The notes below the pieces were generated by a model, which did not search any database, was not told the origin of the DNA, and saw nothing but the letters and a program-made list of their open reading frames with translations. Below are positions 1 to 8,615 of a DNA stretch of 64,000 nt, one piece after another. The stretch's first letter is position 1, and each line of letters begins with the position of its first letter. The stretch comes from Alphaproteobacteria bacterium 46_93_T64 (GTDB lineage Bacteria; Pseudomonadota; Alphaproteobacteria; Sneathiellales; Sneathiellaceae), in NCBI GenBank assembly GCA_002163135.1, contig MAAN01000041.1, forward strand, positions 129,020 through 193,019. The letters run 5' to 3'. Made by a program: the position numbers and the translations under genes.

Positions 1-1
1 A

Positions 2-799
2 CTAAGCCGCCCGGAAAAATTGAACACTATGGTGATGGAGTTTTGGCAAGATATGGTCGATGTCTTTGCCGTAATTGAACAAACACCTGAAGCGCGGGTT
101 GTTGTCATCTCTTCGCAAGGACGTCATTTCACTGCTGGCTTGGATCTAAGTGCATTCGCAGGTCTTGCCGGTGAGATAAATAGTGGTGTTGATGGGGGCC
201 GTATCCGCGAACAAATGAAAAATAACGTGTTAGAAATGCAGGAAAGCTTCAATGTTATTGAGAAATGCCGACTGCCAGTTTTAGTCGCTGTGCAGGGTGC
301 CTGTATTGGCGGTGGAGTGGATTTGGTAAGTGCAACGGATATGCGTTACTGCACTGAAGATGCCTTTTTCTGTATTCAGGAAATTAACATTGGTATGACT
401 GCCGATGTCGGAACCTTGCAACGCTTGCCGCACTTGATCCCAGCTGTTCTTGTGAAGGAGCTCGCCTATACAGGGCGCCGCCTGCTTGCCGATGAGGCAT
501 TAAGCTCAGGTTTAGTGAACGCGGTTTTCTCAGATCAGGAAAAAATGCTGGAAAAAGTCATGGAAATAGCTGCGGAAATTGCGACGAAATCTCCGCTCGC
601 TGTGCATGGAACTAAAGAAATGCTTACCTATACACGGGATCATTCTGTGGATGATGCTTTGCGCTATATGGCCGTTTGGCAATCAGGAATGTTCTATTCC
701 AATGATTTGTTTGAAGCGGCTGCAGCGAATGCAGAAAAGCGAGCACCGATTTTTGAAGATATTCTCCCGCCCAAACAATTGGTCCGACGCAAACCTTAA
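2..799 (+). CDS. Delta(3,5)-Delta(2,4)-dienoyl-CoA isomerase-like crotonase, 5' end cut by the window
   Basis: The reading frame is open from the first bases of the window (L-S-R-P-E-K-L-N-T-M), the usual crotonase N-terminal motif, so the true start lies upstream. The protein isomerises dienoyl-CoA intermediates of unsaturated fatty acid beta-oxidation. The stretch GGVDLVSATDMRYC followed by IQEINIGMTADVGTLQRLP is very close to ECH1-type dienoyl-CoA isomerases and keeps their acidic residues (Asp of GGVD, Glu of QEI, Asp of ADVG). Plain enoyl-CoA hydratases have a different pattern there. The stop codon overlaps the stop of the convergent thioesterase gene. A general enoyl-CoA hydratase is the alternative reading. 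Confidence 0.88.
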   Translation, partial: LSRPEKLNTMVMEFWQDMVDVFAVIEQTPEARVVVISSQGRHFTAGLDLSAFAGLAGEINSGVDGGRIREQMKNNVLEMQESFNVIEKCRLPVLVAVQGACIGGGVDLVSATDMRYCTEDAFFCIQEINIGMTADVGTLQRLPHLIPAVLVKELAYTGRRLLADEALSSGLVNAVFSDQEKMLEKVMEIAAEIATKSPLAVHGTKEMLTYTRDHSVDDALRYMAVWQSGMFYSNDLFEAAAANAEKRAPIFEDILPPKQLVRRKP

Positions 800-1206
800 C
801 GACCAATAATTTTCCAGATACCGTCGGCGGTAAGAATGATCTTGTCGCCGACCAGTAACTCTCCGCGGATAAAGACGACAGAAAGCCCTTGCCGTGTAAT
901 CGAGCTTTTTAGCGTGACCCATTCACCCTGTTTTGCGCCCGCAATAAAGTCGAAGTTCAGTGAAATGGTAACGCAAGGGCGCTTGCCGATGGCGTTATAA
1001 ACCTGAATTCCCATCATCTCGTCGGCAAATGCCATCATCATGCCGCCATGCAACATGCCGTTAAAGTTGGTGTGATGCTTTTCGACTAGAAATCCAAACT
1101 CATATTCATCGCCATCTCTTCTAAAATAAAGAGGGCCGATTTTTTCTGGAAACAGTTCAGGAGCTTTATAGAGGCGATAGCCGTCAGGGATTTGGGTGGA
1201 GGTCAT
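796..1206 (-). CDS. PaaI-type hotdog-fold thioesterase
   Basis: A 136-residue single-domain hotdog protein. It has the HGG motif (about residues 53-55) followed by an acidic pair (D62/E63) on the central helix, as in PaaI/YdiI acyl-CoA thioesterases, which hydrolyse aromatic or medium-chain acyl-CoA. I chose the ATG at 1206 (MTSTQIPDGY); an in-frame ATG at 1218 is also possible and neither has a strong Shine-Dalgarno sequence. The gene converges on the dienoyl-CoA isomerase gene and their stop codons share the bases TAA/TTA at 796-799. The neighbourhood suggests release of CoA from stalled beta-oxidation intermediates. The substrate cannot be read from the sequence. Confidence 0.85.
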   Translation of the reverse strand: MTSTQIPDGYRLYKAPELFPEKIGPLYFRRDGDEYEFGFLVEKHHTNFNGMLHGGMMMAFADEMMGIQVYNAIGKRPCVTISLNFDFIAGAKQGEWVTLKSSITRQGLSVVFIRGELLVGDKIILTADGIWKIIGR

Positions 1207-1268
1207 ACATATTCTCATTGTTTTTGTGCAGTATGACGTTTTTTCGGTTGAACGCAATAATTTCAAAA

Positions 1269-1305
1269 CTTGTCGGTCAGCGATTTATAATTTCCGACCG
1301 ACAAG
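1269..1305 (-). terminator. Rho-independent-like hairpin after the DUF1508 gene
   Basis: A perfect 10-bp inverted repeat, CTTGTCGGTC at 1269-1278 and GACCGACAAG at 1296-1305, with a 17-base loop. Read on the minus strand it begins 8 bases after the DUF1508 stop codon and is followed by TTTTGAAATT. The loop is long and the T tract short, so termination may be weak. Confidence 0.55.
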
Positions 1306-1313
1306 AAATATTC

Positions 1314-1490
1314 TTATTCCTCGAAACCGTTGCGGATTGCGTTTGCAAGGCAATCTGACTTGTTGTGGTACCCTTCTGAAGAAGCCCCAACAACGCGGCC
1401 ATTTGGTGCTGTGCGGCGCCAGCGCCATTCAGGGTTCTTTGCGTTATCTTTATAAAATTCCCATTTGTCGTTTTTGCCTTCAGTATCCAT
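1314..1490 (-). CDS. Small DUF1508 (YegP-like) protein
   Basis: A 58-residue protein consisting of one DUF1508 repeat: WEFYKDN, then EWRWRRTAPNGRVVGASSEGY, then KSDCLANAIRNG. This is the conserved core seen in YegP-type proteins, whose function is not established. The gene has a good ribosome site (GGAGAA, 8 bases before the ATG at 1490). It stands alone between the thioesterase and YjbQ genes with a hairpin after its stop. It is easily missed because it is under 60 codons and a meaningless frame covers it on the other strand. Confidence 0.88.
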   Translation of the reverse strand: MDTEGKNDKWEFYKDNAKNPEWRWRRTAPNGRVVGASSEGYHNKSDCLANAIRNGFEE

Positions 1491-1568
1491 TATAAATTCT
1501 CCATTGCTGTTTTCTCACCCAAGACGAATGCAAATGAAGGCTGTGAGAAGATTGAGGAAGGTAATTCG

Positions 1569-1988
1569 ATGAAACAGAAAAGCGGCGACATCTCAATCCC
1601 CACATCTGGGTGTGGCTTGATGGAGGTGACAGGCGTAATAAATGGTTGGGTGAAGCAGTCCGGAATTTCTGAGGGCGTTTTGACTATCTTTATCCAGCAT
1701 ACATCCGCGTCCTTAACGATACAGGAAAATGCGGACGCTGACGTGCAACTGGATTTACAGAATTTTTATGAGATGCTTGTGCCTGAAGGCTCTCATTTAT
1801 ATCGCCATTCAGCAGAAGGTCTCGATGATATGCCTGCCCATATTAAATCAAGTCTGACGGATGTGTCTTTAACCATTCCGGTGCTGCATGGCGCGCCAAG
1901 GCTTGGGACATGGCAGGGGATTTATATTTTTGAACACAGGACCAGATCCCATCATCGAAATCTGGCCCTGCATATCATTGGTGACTGA
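1569..1988 (+). CDS. YjbQ/UPF0047 family protein
   Basis: A 139-residue single-domain protein of the UPF0047 family. It shows the conserved blocks HTSASLTIQENADADV (about 46-61), EGSHLYRHS, DDMPAHIKSSL and GTWQGIYIFEHRTRSHHR. Family members form trimers, and some complement thiamine-phosphate synthase mutants, apparently as a side activity; the main role is unknown. The start ATG has a GAGGAAG ribosome site at 1554-1560. The gene converges on the M20 peptidase gene with two bases between the stop codons. Confidence 0.93.
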   Translation: MKQKSGDISIPTSGCGLMEVTGVINGWVKQSGISEGVLTIFIQHTSASLTIQENADADVQLDLQNFYEMLVPEGSHLYRHSAEGLDDMPAHIKSSLTDVSLTIPVLHGAPRLGTWQGIYIFEHRTRSHHRNLALHIIGD

Positions 1989-1990
1989 TT

Positions 1991-3451
1991 TTATTGGGCG
2001 ACATTTTCCATTAGGCGAATGTAAAACCGGATGATCTCAGCATAGTTTTTGATCATAACCCGCTCGTTCGTGCCATGAACCCGGGAAAGATCTTTCGGAC
2101 CAAACCGCATTGGAATAAATCGATAGTTATCATCTGCCAGTTTTTCGTAGTGCTTGCTGTCTGAACCTGCGAGCATCAGTCCCGGTGACACAATGACGTC
2201 GGGCAATGTCTCCATGATGGTTTTTTCGATTTTTTTGTAGCTCTCGCTCGTCTGTCTGGAGACTTTTGATGGGTTGCCGCCTTGCTTTACTTTAACGGTT
2301 ACCGACGGATCGTTGACAGTATCGTTTACATGCGCCACCACATCTTCAATCGTGTTTCCGGGCAAAATACGGAAATTTACAGTCGCTGTTGCTGATGTCG
2401 GCAACACGTTATCTTTTGTGCCCCCTTGGATAATCGTCGCCGCGGTTGTTGTTCTGACCATGGCATTGGTCGCGCCGCCTTTGCCAAGTTGACCCAAAAG
2501 TACGGGTTCTAACAACCAGCGATTTGAAATGACAGCTTTCAATGAGGTTGGCATATAGGGCGCCAACGCATCAAACATGTCTGATACAGGGCGTTGCAGA
2601 GCGGTGGGTAGGCGGTTTGCTTCGAGTGCTGATACTGCTTTGGAAAGTTTGCCGACCGCTGTTTCTTTCGGTGGGATGGACGAATGCCCTCCCGTTGCTG
2701 TGGCTGTAAGCTCAAGGGTAAGATAGCCCTTTTCGGCAAGTGCAATGAACGCAATAGGTCGTTCAATACCTGGCATAATTCCTTGAACGATAACCATGCC
2801 TTCGTCCAGTGTGAAAGCAACTCTCACGCCCTGTTCTTCCAAAAATTCAGAAATCTTACCAGCGCCATTAGGACCGCCAATTTCTTCATCATGACCAAAG
2901 GCGAAATAGATCGTCCTTTTTGGCTTCAGGCCAGCTTTAAGCTGAAATTCAGCGGCCTCAAGCAGCGCCATAACAGAGAGCTTGTCATCGAGAGTCCCTC
3001 GGCCCCAAACGGCGCCATCTTTGATAACGCCTGAAAATGGAGGATGTTCCCACCTGTCTTCGGTGCCCGGTTCAACCGGTACAACATCCATATGTCCCAT
3101 TAAAATTGCCGCAGGAAGAGCTGGATCGCTGCCTTCCCATTTGTAGAGAAGGCTGTGCTCACTAATGATTTGTTTTTTAAGGTTGCTTGCTACTGTTGGA
3201 AAGGACGCGTTTAGCAGCGCATGCATTTTTCCAAATTCAGCAGCGGCAACCGGGGCTTCCCTCGATTGTGAGATGGTTTTAAATTGAACCGCCTGACTTA
3301 AACGCTTGGCGGCTGCCATTTCATCGATTTGAGGAATAGCGATTTGTTCTGTAATAACTTCAGGAGGCGTATTCGTAATTGTATTGAACGCTATCACTAC
3401 GGTAAGCCCGACAATGACAACAAATATTAGTAGTCCAAGTTTTTTGAGCAA
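1991..3451 (-). CDS. M20 family metallopeptidase, PM20D1-like, membrane-anchored
   Basis: 486 residues. An N-terminal hydrophobic segment (about 5-23) should anchor or export the protein. The M20 zinc site is complete: H120-x-D122 in MGHMDVVP, bridging D155 in GTLDDK, and E189/E190 in HDEEIGG; a late SDSKHYEKL supplies the C-terminal histidine. The long insertion and the ILMGHMDVVPVEPGTEDRW block resemble carboxypeptidase S and PM20D1, which cleave or form N-acyl amino acids; the substrate here is unknown. The start is TTG at 3451, supported by a strong GGAGGG site. It lies 47 bases downstream of the aldehyde dehydrogenase gene on the same strand and is probably cotranscribed with it. Confidence 0.88.
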   Translation of the reverse strand: MLKKLGLLIFVVIVGLTVVIAFNTITNTPPEVITEQIAIPQIDEMAAAKRLSQAVQFKTISQSREAPVAAAEFGKMHALLNASFPTVASNLKKQIISEHSLLYKWEGSDPALPAAILMGHMDVVPVEPGTEDRWEHPPFSGVIKDGAVWGRGTLDDKLSVMALLEAAEFQLKAGLKPKRTIYFAFGHDEEIGGPNGAGKISEFLEEQGVRVAFTLDEGMVIVQGIMPGIERPIAFIALAEKGYLTLELTATATGGHSSIPPKETAVGKLSKAVSALEANRLPTALQRPVSDMFDALAPYMPTSLKAVISNRWLLEPVLLGQLGKGGATNAMVRTTTAATIIQGGTKDNVLPTSATATVNFRILPGNTIEDVVAHVNDTVNDPSVTVKVKQGGNPSKVSRQTSESYKKIEKTIMETLPDVIVSPGLMLAGSDSKHYEKLADDNYRFIPMRFGPKDLSRVHGTNERVMIKNYAEIIRFYIRLMENVAQ

Positions 3452-3498
3452 CGAAATGCCCTCCGAAATTATTGATTTAGGTATTCTACTGTTGTTTC

Positions 3499-4926
3499 TT
3501 AGATTGAGAAACCGCCGAGTTTGGTTTCTAAATACTCTGAAATCCCCTCGCGCCCACCTTCGCGGCCTAGACCACTTTCTTTCATGCCGCCAAACGGAGC
3601 GGCAGCGGCGGTTGGATTGATATCATTGATACCGATGATACCGAATTTAAGGCTTTCATACATGCGAAACGCCCGGCCGATATTTGGGGTGTAGACATAG
3701 GCTGCCAGCCCGTAATTGGTATCGTTGGCTTTCTCAAGGACTTCGTCTTCGTCTTCAAATGTGATGACAGGTGCAACAGGGCCAAAGGTTTCTTCGCGAT
3801 AGATCAGCATGTCTTCGCGTACATCCGCTAGAACGGTTGGTGCGTAGAAATGACCTTTATCAAGACCGTTTTCCATAAGCCGGTGACCGCCGCAAATCAC
3901 GCGCGCACCTTTTTCAACAGCGTCCTTTACTTGACGCTCCACTTTATCAACAGCGCCGGGACCAACGAGAGGGCCGATGCTGATGCCGTCATCCATACCG
4001 TTCCCACCGCGCATGCGCTGCACTCTTGCTTGCAGGGTGTCTATAAAGGGCTCGGCAATGGATTTGTGGACAAATATTCTGTTCGGACTGATGCAGGCTT
4101 GTCCGGTATTGAGGAACTTAACAAGGGACAAGCCCTTAGCAGCATGTTCCGGATCGGCGTCGTCAAATACGATGAACGGTGCGTGGCCACCAAGTTCCAT
4201 AGAGACGCGTTTCAAATTAGCTGCGGCACCTTGGGCAAGCATCTTCCCGACATTGGTGGATCCGGTGAAAGTGAGTTTTGCGATTTTCGGGTTGCTTACA
4301 AATTCTTCGCCGATTGGCGCCGGATTTTCAGTGGTGACCAGATTAACAACGCCAGCGGGAAGACCAGCCTCTTCAAAGATCTTGAACATCTCAACGGCAC
4401 AAAGCGGTGTCGCTTCGGCAGGCTTCAATACGATCGTGCAACCCGCGGCAAGCGCCGGCGCAATCTTCCGCGTGAGCATGGAGATCGGATAATTCCAAGG
4501 TGTCACTGCGCCAACGACGCCAACCGGATGTTGTTGCACAATAAAACGTTGATCTCCACGAGGGGCTGGAATCGTCTCGCCATAAATTCGTTTGGCTTCT
4601 TCCGCATACCAGAGAAGAAAATCCGCACCATATTGCACTTCATTACGCGCGGCCTTAAGCGGTTTACCCTGTTCGGTTGTCATTGTGACCGCAAGGTGCT
4701 CTTTCTTTTCGATCATCAAATTATACGCACGATACAGAAGGGAAGAGCGCTGGTAGGCGGTTGTTTTGGACCAAGTTTTGAAGGCTTCTGCGGCAGCGTC
4801 AATGGCCGCAACTACATCTGCTTTACCGCCGTTTGGAACTTCGCCGACGATTTCACCGTTTGCCGGATTTGTGACATTAAACCTTGCGCCGTCATTTGCG
4901 TCGCACCACTGGCCATTAATAAACAT
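3499..4926 (-). CDS. gabD: NAD(P)-dependent aldehyde dehydrogenase, succinate-semialdehyde dehydrogenase type
   Basis: 475 residues covering the full aldehyde dehydrogenase fold. From the chosen start the catalytic cysteine is C278 (NTGQACIS), the general base E244 (MELGG), and the oxyanion asparagine lies in TPWNYP. The sequence resembles GabD-like enzymes that oxidise succinate semialdehyde to succinate in GABA and polyamine breakdown, but the substrate of this broad family is not certain. I chose ATG 4926 (MFINGQW) over GTG 4938, because an AAAGGTGG ribosome site sits 8 bases before it while nothing precedes the GTG. The gene is divergent from the thiol dioxygenase gene and leads into the M20 peptidase gene. 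Confidence 0.86.
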   Translation of the reverse strand: MFINGQWCDANDGARFNVTNPANGEIVGEVPNGGKADVVAAIDAAAEAFKTWSKTTAYQRSSLLYRAYNLMIEKKEHLAVTMTTEQGKPLKAARNEVQYGADFLLWYAEEAKRIYGETIPAPRGDQRFIVQQHPVGVVGAVTPWNYPISMLTRKIAPALAAGCTIVLKPAEATPLCAVEMFKIFEEAGLPAGVVNLVTTENPAPIGEEFVSNPKIAKLTFTGSTNVGKMLAQGAAANLKRVSMELGGHAPFIVFDDADPEHAAKGLSLVKFLNTGQACISPNRIFVHKSIAEPFIDTLQARVQRMRGGNGMDDGISIGPLVGPGAVDKVERQVKDAVEKGARVICGGHRLMENGLDKGHFYAPTVLADVREDMLIYREETFGPVAPVITFEDEDEVLEKANDTNYGLAAYVYTPNIGRAFRMYESLKFGIIGINDINPTAAAAPFGGMKESGLGREGGREGISEYLETKLGGFSI

Positions 4927-5072
4927 TTCAGCGTCCACCTTTGTTATTTTTTTACTGTTGTAACGGCCTTAACGCATTCTTTGTGCGGCTGTAAAGAAGG
5001 ATTTATCCGCTTGCGGGCCTTAGGTTGCTGTCTTACAGATGGAGGGTAGCAATTAATAAAAAGGATTCTCTG

Positions 5073-5651
5073 ATGCCAAACAGTTCTGAACGCCGGGAAA
5101 AAGTTGCGTGTACCGTTGCCAACATTCGTAAACTGTTTGATGGAAAAGAGCCGAGTCGTGAGATGCTGGCACAGGTGAAAACCGAATTGGTAAAGCTTGC
5201 GACATCGAAGCATCTATTCACCTTGGAAGATTTTCCGCCACCAGAGGCCGATGATCCACGAAATAGCTGTCTTTACCGTCTATCAGAAGACGAGGATCAT
5301 AAGTTTGCACTCTATGCCAATGTGGCGAATGCAAAAGTTGATGCGCCGCCACACGATCACACCACATGGGCTGTAATTGTTGGCCTGTTGGGAGTTGAAG
5401 AAAACAAGTTTTATAAAAAGGCTGAAGACGGAGTTGAAATCTTTGGCGGCGAGTCGGTGCAAGAGGGAACAGGGGTCATGTTGATGCCTGACGATCTGCA
5501 TAGCATCCATATCGCGGAAGGAGAGCCCGTTCTCAATTTCCATATGTATGGTCTTGCGCTGGAGCAACTGCCCGGTCGCAACTACTGGAGCGCTCCAAAA
5601 AAAGAGTGGCGAACTTTCCCAGCCCATACCGATATCCGTGAGGCACGCTAA
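5073..5651 (+). CDS. Cysteine dioxygenase-family cupin (thiol dioxygenase)
   Basis: 192 residues, a CDO-type cupin. The iron-binding His-x-His is H94-x-H96 in PPHDHTTWAV; the third ligand is in DDLHSIH (H143 or H146). Such enzymes add O2 to a thiol (cysteine, 3-mercaptopropionate or a related compound) to make a sulfinate. Start ATG 5073 is preceded by an AAGGA site. The stop overlaps the start of the rhodanese gene (TAATG), so the two are translationally coupled. That points to a sulfur-processing role, perhaps with a sulfane or persulfide intermediate; this is inference. The exact thiol cannot be told from the sequence. Confidence 0.85.
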   Translation: MPNSSERREKVACTVANIRKLFDGKEPSREMLAQVKTELVKLATSKHLFTLEDFPPPEADDPRNSCLYRLSEDEDHKFALYANVANAKVDAPPHDHTTWAVIVGLLGVEENKFYKKAEDGVEIFGGESVQEGTGVMLMPDDLHSIHIAEGEPVLNFHMYGLALEQLPGRNYWSAPKKEWRTFPAHTDIREAR

Positions 5652-7258
5652 TGCCGTTGAAAACCGTCACTGCCGTTTCAGTCTATAAAGCGCTTAAATC
5701 AGGCCAAGAAATGGCTTTTCTGGATGTGCGGGAACACGGGGTTCATTCGCAAGGACATCCGCTTTTTGCCGTCCCTATTCCGCTAAGCCGTTTTGAATTG
5801 GAAATCGAGCGGCTGGTCCCCCGTAAATCAGTCCCAATTTATCTGTTGGATCAGGGGGAGGGGGACGTCCTCGCTGCCAGAGCTGCCGAAATTCTTGCAG
5901 AATTCGGGTATACGGATGTGTCTGCTCTTGAGGGCGGAATATTTGGTTGGCAGGATGCGGGATATGAGATTTTCTCTGGTGTTAATGTTCCAAGCAAAGC
6001 TTTCGGTGAGTTTGTCGAACATCAATACGAAACGCCGCATATAACAGCAGAGCACCTTCAAACACGACTGGAGGCTGGTGAAGACATCACCATATTGGAT
6101 AGCCGCCCATTTGAAGAATACAGTCGCATGTGTATTCCGGGCGGCATTGATATGCCGGGCGCCGAGTTGGTAAATCGTATTTTCGAAAATGTTCTGGATG
6201 AAAATACCCCAATTGTTGTGAATTGCGCTGGAAGAACACGAAGCATCATCGGTGCGCAGTCCTTAATTAATGCGGGCGTAAAAAACCCTGTGATGGCCCT
6301 TAAAGATGGAACCATGGGCTGGTATCTTCAAGGATACTCCACAGAAAACGGGGCAGATCGTGTTGCAACCGCTCCCTCTGATGCGGCCTCGAAGAGAAGT
6401 GCTTCTGCTGCAAGCGAATTGGCAGGGCGTATTGGCATTAGCACAATTGGTAAGCAAGATCTGGAGAAGCTGCAGGCGAATTCAGATGAAAAATCCATAT
6501 TTTTATTGGACGTTCGAACGCGCGAAGAGTTTCTGAACGGGCATTTGGTGGATAGTCAACATGCTGCTGGCGGCCAACTCGTACAAGCAACCGATGAATA
6601 TGTAGGCGTTCGCGGGGCAACTCTTATCCTCATCGATGATAAAGAAGTTCGGGCATTGATGAGTGCGACATGGCTTAAACAGCTTGGCTGGAACGAAGTC
6701 TATGTTCTGAGCGCACTTGGCGAATTTGAGTTGCAATCAGGGGAGCCCAGCGAATTCCAGGTTTCCAAATTTGTGGAAATCAGCGCTTTGGAGTTGGATG
6801 CTGTTATTCATTCAGGGGAACCTATTGCTGTCGTGGATTTGAGCACGTCTCTTCAATACAGAAAAAATCATATACCAACATCTTTTTGGGCGATTAGATC
6901 ACGGTTGGCTTCTGACCTCATTTTCCTCCCGCCCGTGGGGTTAGTGATTCTGACAGCAGAAGATGTTCGGATGGCACATTTGGCAGCAGCTGAAGTTTTA
7001 GCCGTTCGCCCCCAAGTCATTGTTAGAGTTCTTCAAGGGGGGAATAAAGTCTGGCGCGGGGCGGCGCTGAAGACGGAAGCAGGGGACAGCCAATTCTTGA
7101 GTAAAGCGGAGGACATCTGGTATAAACCCTACGACAACAAAGAAAAGATCCGCGAGAGAATGCAGGAATATCTTGATTGGGAAACGGCGCTGGTGCCACA
7201 AGTTATTCGGGATGGAATTGCCCAGTTTAAAACCATTGAAGATCTGGCCATAAAGTGA
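5651..7258 (+). CDS. Four-domain rhodanese-like protein
   Basis: 535 residues with four rhodanese-like domains (roughly 5-110, 130-230, 265-370 and 385-495), and no signal peptide. Only the second keeps an active-site cysteine (C192 in VNCAGRTRS). At the matching positions domain 1 has LLDQGEG, domain 3 LIDDKEV and domain 4 LTAEDV. The protein would carry sulfane sulfur on C192, with three inactive domains as scaffold or recognition modules. It overlaps the thiol dioxygenase gene by one base, so the two products probably act together on sulfur compounds. The substrate is unknown. Confidence 0.87.
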   Translation: MPLKTVTAVSVYKALKSGQEMAFLDVREHGVHSQGHPLFAVPIPLSRFELEIERLVPRKSVPIYLLDQGEGDVLAARAAEILAEFGYTDVSALEGGIFGWQDAGYEIFSGVNVPSKAFGEFVEHQYETPHITAEHLQTRLEAGEDITILDSRPFEEYSRMCIPGGIDMPGAELVNRIFENVLDENTPIVVNCAGRTRSIIGAQSLINAGVKNPVMALKDGTMGWYLQGYSTENGADRVATAPSDAASKRSASAASELAGRIGISTIGKQDLEKLQANSDEKSIFLLDVRTREEFLNGHLVDSQHAAGGQLVQATDEYVGVRGATLILIDDKEVRALMSATWLKQLGWNEVYVLSALGEFELQSGEPSEFQVSKFVEISALELDAVIHSGEPIAVVDLSTSLQYRKNHIPTSFWAIRSRLASDLIFLPPVGLVILTAEDVRMAHLAAAEVLAVRPQVIVRVLQGGNKVWRGAALKTEAGDSQFLSKAEDIWYKPYDNKEKIRERMQEYLDWETALVPQVIRDGIAQFKTIEDLAIK

Positions 7259-7406
7259 TTTCTTGCAGAATAATTTGCTTGCTGTAAAAAAGAGCTATAG
7301 CGCCCTTCGTTGAGCAAAGCGGGGGTCTTGCGTTTTGCAGAGAGTGCGCCTAGCATAGTAGGTAATGGACGCAATAGACGTCCTGAAGAATAATGGAGAA
7401 ACCCCA

Positions 7407-8603
7407 ATGGATTTGTCGTTTACTAACGAAGAAGTCGCATTTAAGTCTGAAGTTAGGGAGTTTATTGAAAACAACCTTCCGGCAGACGTGAAGGACCGCT
7501 ATTCGCGCGGAATTCACTTCACCAAGGAAGGCCAGGAACGCTGGCAAAAAATCCTGAATAGTAAAGGCTGGTTAGCGCCTAACTGGCCAGGTGAATACGG
7601 CGGAACTGGCTGGACAGCCACTCAAAAGTATATTTTTGCACAGGAGATGGGACGCGCTTCCGCGCCGCCGCCAATGCCGTTTGGTGTTAGCATGGTAGGG
7701 CCTGTGATCTATACTTTCGGTAACCAAGAACAAAAAGATTATTATCTACCCCGTATTTTGCAGTCGGAGGACTGGTGGTGCCAAGGGTATTCAGAACCGG
7801 GATCAGGTTCAGATCTTGCCTCTTTGAAGACCAAAGCCGTACGCGATGGAGACGATTACATTGTCAATGGTCAGAAAATCTGGACCTCTCATGCGCAGCA
7901 CGCCAATCTAATCTTCTGTCTTGTCCGTACCGATCAGGATGTAAAAGCCCAAGAGGGTATTTCGTTCCTGTTGATTGATATGGACTCACCCGGCATCACA
8001 TTGAAGCCAATTATTGGTCTAGATACAGAGCACACATTGAATGAAGTGTTCTTCGATGACGTTCGGGTTCCTGTGAAAAACCGGATTGGGGAAGAAAATA
8101 AGGGTTGGACTTACGCGAAATTCTTGCTCGGAAACGAGCGGACAAGTATTGCCCGGATTGCTCAATCAAAATTGCGCTGCGAGCATTTGCGTGAAGTTGC
8201 GAGTGCTGAACGTGTAGATGGTGGCTTGTTGCAAGACGATGCCGATTTTATGCGAAAACTCAATCAGATCGAAGTTGATCTGATGGCGCTGGAATATACC
8301 GAACTACGGATGCTCTCCAAGATCGAACACGGTGAAACTTTGACGGCTGAACCTTCATTGCTGAAGATCAAAGGGTCTGAGATCCAGCAACGTCTTACAG
8401 AACTTCTAGTCGAGTCTTTGGGCATGTATGGTGCTGCATATGAAGCGTTAGAAGTTCGTGAAGGTCGGAATGATCAGAACTTTGCTCCTGATTATGCGCA
8501 TGGCCCAATGGCTGAACATCTCTACTTACGCGCTGCGACGATCTATGGTGGCAGTAACGAAATTCAACGAAACATCATCTCCAAGATGGTTCTGGGACTA
8601 TAA
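7407..8603 (+). CDS. Acyl-CoA dehydrogenase, catalytic-type subunit
   Basis: 398 residues of the acyl-CoA dehydrogenase fold: YSEPGSGSDLASL (flavin-binding block), GQKIWTSHAQHA, and C-terminal IYGGSNEIQRNI. In medium-chain enzymes the catalytic glutamate sits in YEGT near the C-terminus; here that position is glycine (YGGS). A glutamate in LLGNERTSIA (about E243) matches the base position of isovaleryl-CoA-type enzymes. Start ATG 7407 has a GGAGAA site; an upstream in-frame ATG at 7365 has none. The gene is 12 bases upstream of a second, divergent acyl-CoA dehydrogenase gene, an arrangement typical of heteromeric enzymes that act on branched or polycyclic acyl-CoA. Confidence 0.9.
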   Translation: MDLSFTNEEVAFKSEVREFIENNLPADVKDRYSRGIHFTKEGQERWQKILNSKGWLAPNWPGEYGGTGWTATQKYIFAQEMGRASAPPPMPFGVSMVGPVIYTFGNQEQKDYYLPRILQSEDWWCQGYSEPGSGSDLASLKTKAVRDGDDYIVNGQKIWTSHAQHANLIFCLVRTDQDVKAQEGISFLLIDMDSPGITLKPIIGLDTEHTLNEVFFDDVRVPVKNRIGEENKGWTYAKFLLGNERTSIARIAQSKLRCEHLREVASAERVDGGLLQDDADFMRKLNQIEVDLMALEYTELRMLSKIEHGETLTAEPSLLKIKGSEIQQRLTELLVESLGMYGAAYEALEVREGRNDQNFAPDYAHGPMAEHLYLRAATIYGGSNEIQRNIISKMVLGL

Positions 8604-8615
8604 GGAAAAATAATA

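Noticed and set aside
1196-1495. Plus-strand open frame of 99 codons over the DUF1508 gene
   Set aside because: No ribosome site, no family resemblance, and the opposite strand encodes a recognisable DUF1508 protein and a hairpin.
3850-5049. A 399-codon open frame on the plus strand across the aldehyde dehydrogenase gene
   Set aside because: It is antisense to a complete, conserved gabD-like gene with catalytic residues in place; its translation has no domain pattern.
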